64,000 nucleotides of DNA. It comes from Megaleporinus macrocephalus. Lineage: Eukaryota > Chordata > Actinopteri > Characiformes > Anostomidae. Shown piece after piece: positions 62,501 to 64,000 of this stretch (within the stretch, counting starts at the first letter, position 1; every line of letters begins with the position of its first letter). The notes under the pieces were generated by a model. The model was given only the letters and a program-made list of their open reading frames with translations, was not told the origin of the DNA and searched no databases. A program made the position numbers and the translations under genes. Location of the stretch: contig CM038703.1 in NCBI GenBank assembly GCA_021613375.1, forward strand, positions 25,532,194 to 25,596,193. The letters run 5' to 3'.

Positions 62501-64000
62501 GTTTTGTAAGTTGGGTTTCAGTTTCACAGCCTGGGAGATTGTGATGTTCTTCTCATTATATGATCCTTGATTTCTTGATTCCAATGAAAATTTCTAAAGT
62601 TTCATGGCAATGTATTATATCTTCAATGACCAACAGAAATTGAAGCTACTGAGACTTCGGTGTTCCATCTACATGTCTTTAGTTAATGGGAGTTTCTTTC
62701 TTCTGTTCATTTCACACTCATCCATTTGTCCTTCATTCATCTCTCACTGTCATTTTCTCAATATCTGACTGTCAGCAACATGATTAGAGAGCAAGGTTAC
62801 TTAGCTGCCGTTGCCATGGGGACCAGAGAGAGAGATAGAAAGTAAGAAAGAGAGCAAGAGAGAGAGAGAGACTCAAGGCTGAAAGGGGAAAACAAAGGTA
62901 AGGAAAGAAAACGGAACCTTGGATGTTGTTGAGCATTTTTGGCCTAAACAAACTTTATTTATAGCACAGGTTGGGACACAGATAAAACAGATCGAGAACA
63001 AGGACCAGTGGAAAAGTGTGATTTTAAGCATTTTACTGATTTTGATCTGGCATTTAAAACTTATGAGCAATCAACAGTAAATAACACAATAAAATGTAGT
63101 ATTGCTCAGAATTCAAGCATCAAGCAGATAATTATATATGAATTGTATTTTAAACTGCTGTTTGATGAGGCACATGTCGTGCTGCTAGAGGAGCAGAACA
63201 TTTAAGAGATACTGAGCTAAAATATGTGCATTACATTCACTTTATTTGTCACCACATGCAAATAAATGTGCAGTTGTATCAGCATCAACATTAACAGATA
63301 TGCATGTAAAAAATATCGGCATTGGACCTAAATTCCCATATCAATGTTTCCATGAGTAATACTTTTGTTTTTACGCAGCAGCATTTCCATACTGAGGTCA
63401 AAACCTGGCCTCAGAATTAAAAAAAAAAAATTTAAACAGTCAAATATTGTTTCTACTTTGCAGTATGAGACCAAGTCATTCAACACTGCACTGTGTTAAA
63501 CAGTTCAAGAATACAGAACCTATGAAATACAGAACAGCACACACCCAAGACGGGGGATTCTCCAAATCGGGGATTAATTTCTGAACTGAAACAGGAAAGG
63601 CTTAACTTATGTCAGTGTAAACAACTGGAACACAGGGCTTTCCCAACCCCAGTCCCCAAAGTACAGTTCTGTGATTTGCCCACTCTGATACATCCATGTT
63701 ATATTACTAGTTAGTTATCAAGGAGTGCAGACTCCTTCTGTTGTTATTACTCTTTTGTCACACTCTCTCTGTCTATTTGTAACACTAATATGTGGGTAAT
63801 AGTTAGTATGATCAGTATATCATATTCTGAGTAAAACTTTATTGCATCAAAAAAAGTTTGGAGAAAGTGGAACACTATTCTCTGGGCCTGCTTTTCATGC
63901 ACCATTTTACAGAAATGTTACAAAATACAATTATATTTCAGAGAACTGTGTGTTTTGAACTTTGTGACTGCGATATGGGGATGAACTTTTTCTGTTTCAG
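62501..64000. other. No gene seen
   Basis: AT-rich DNA with GA-rich tracts near 62825-62872 and a short repeat-like patch near 63635-63665. No exon is supported up to the window end. Confidence 0.35.

Overview
The window reads as AT-rich genomic DNA of a teleost fish, probably an otophysan (a characin, catfish or electric-fish type). The teleost call rests on a vertebrate-style multi-exon gene with GT-AG introns together with fish-type L2/CR1- and Rex1-like LINEs, Tc1/mariner, hAT and Ty3/Gypsy remnants. The otophysan call is only an inference from the repeat mix. There are no operons, prokaryotic signals, rRNA genes or tRNA genes that I can support.

Region 1 (1-12.6 kb) holds the 3' end of one host gene on the + strand. 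Its four last coding exons (971-1106, 1314-1371, 1926-2027, 7997-8212) join in frame. They encode a transmembrane helix, a basic stop-transfer sequence and a cytoplasmic tail of a nectin/PVR-type immunoglobulin adhesion receptor. The Ig-domain exons must lie before position 1. The last intron carries a LINE on the minus strand (about 3.58-5.97 kb) and a non-autonomous Tc1/mariner element (about 6.15-7.08 kb). The 3' UTR has a poly(A) signal at 8943.

Region 2 (12.6-25.3 kb) is a transposon graveyard. It has two adjacent Tc1 copies, two further Tc1 relics, L2 relics, and an IS630/Tc1-mariner-type element that has been entered in opposite orientation by a member of the same family (inner copy 22006-23349 inside outer copy about 21028-24179).

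Region 3 (25.3-34.4 kb) starts with a G-rich minisatellite split by a hAT remnant. It continues with a unit bounded by inverted CACTGTAAA termini (27640-34358). That unit carries the decayed 3' exons of a SAMD3-like gene family member and a 3.5-kb L2-type LINE with a recognisable target-site duplication. Inside the LINE sits a 129-bp perfect copy of the promoter-proximal first-exon region found 2 kb downstream, with junctions that look like snap-back and template-switch repair.

Region 4 (34.4-64 kb) has no recognisable host gene. It contains a second L2 copy, an AAGTATACTT-rich repeat, a BED-finger hAT-like element holding a Tc1 fold-back, several decayed LINEs, a Ty3/Gypsy pol fragment, many microsatellites, and one unexplained 181-codon open frame at 59339-59881.

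Apart from the receptor gene, the coding potential is almost entirely mobile-element derived. Family calls rest on motif recognition by eye; no database search was run.
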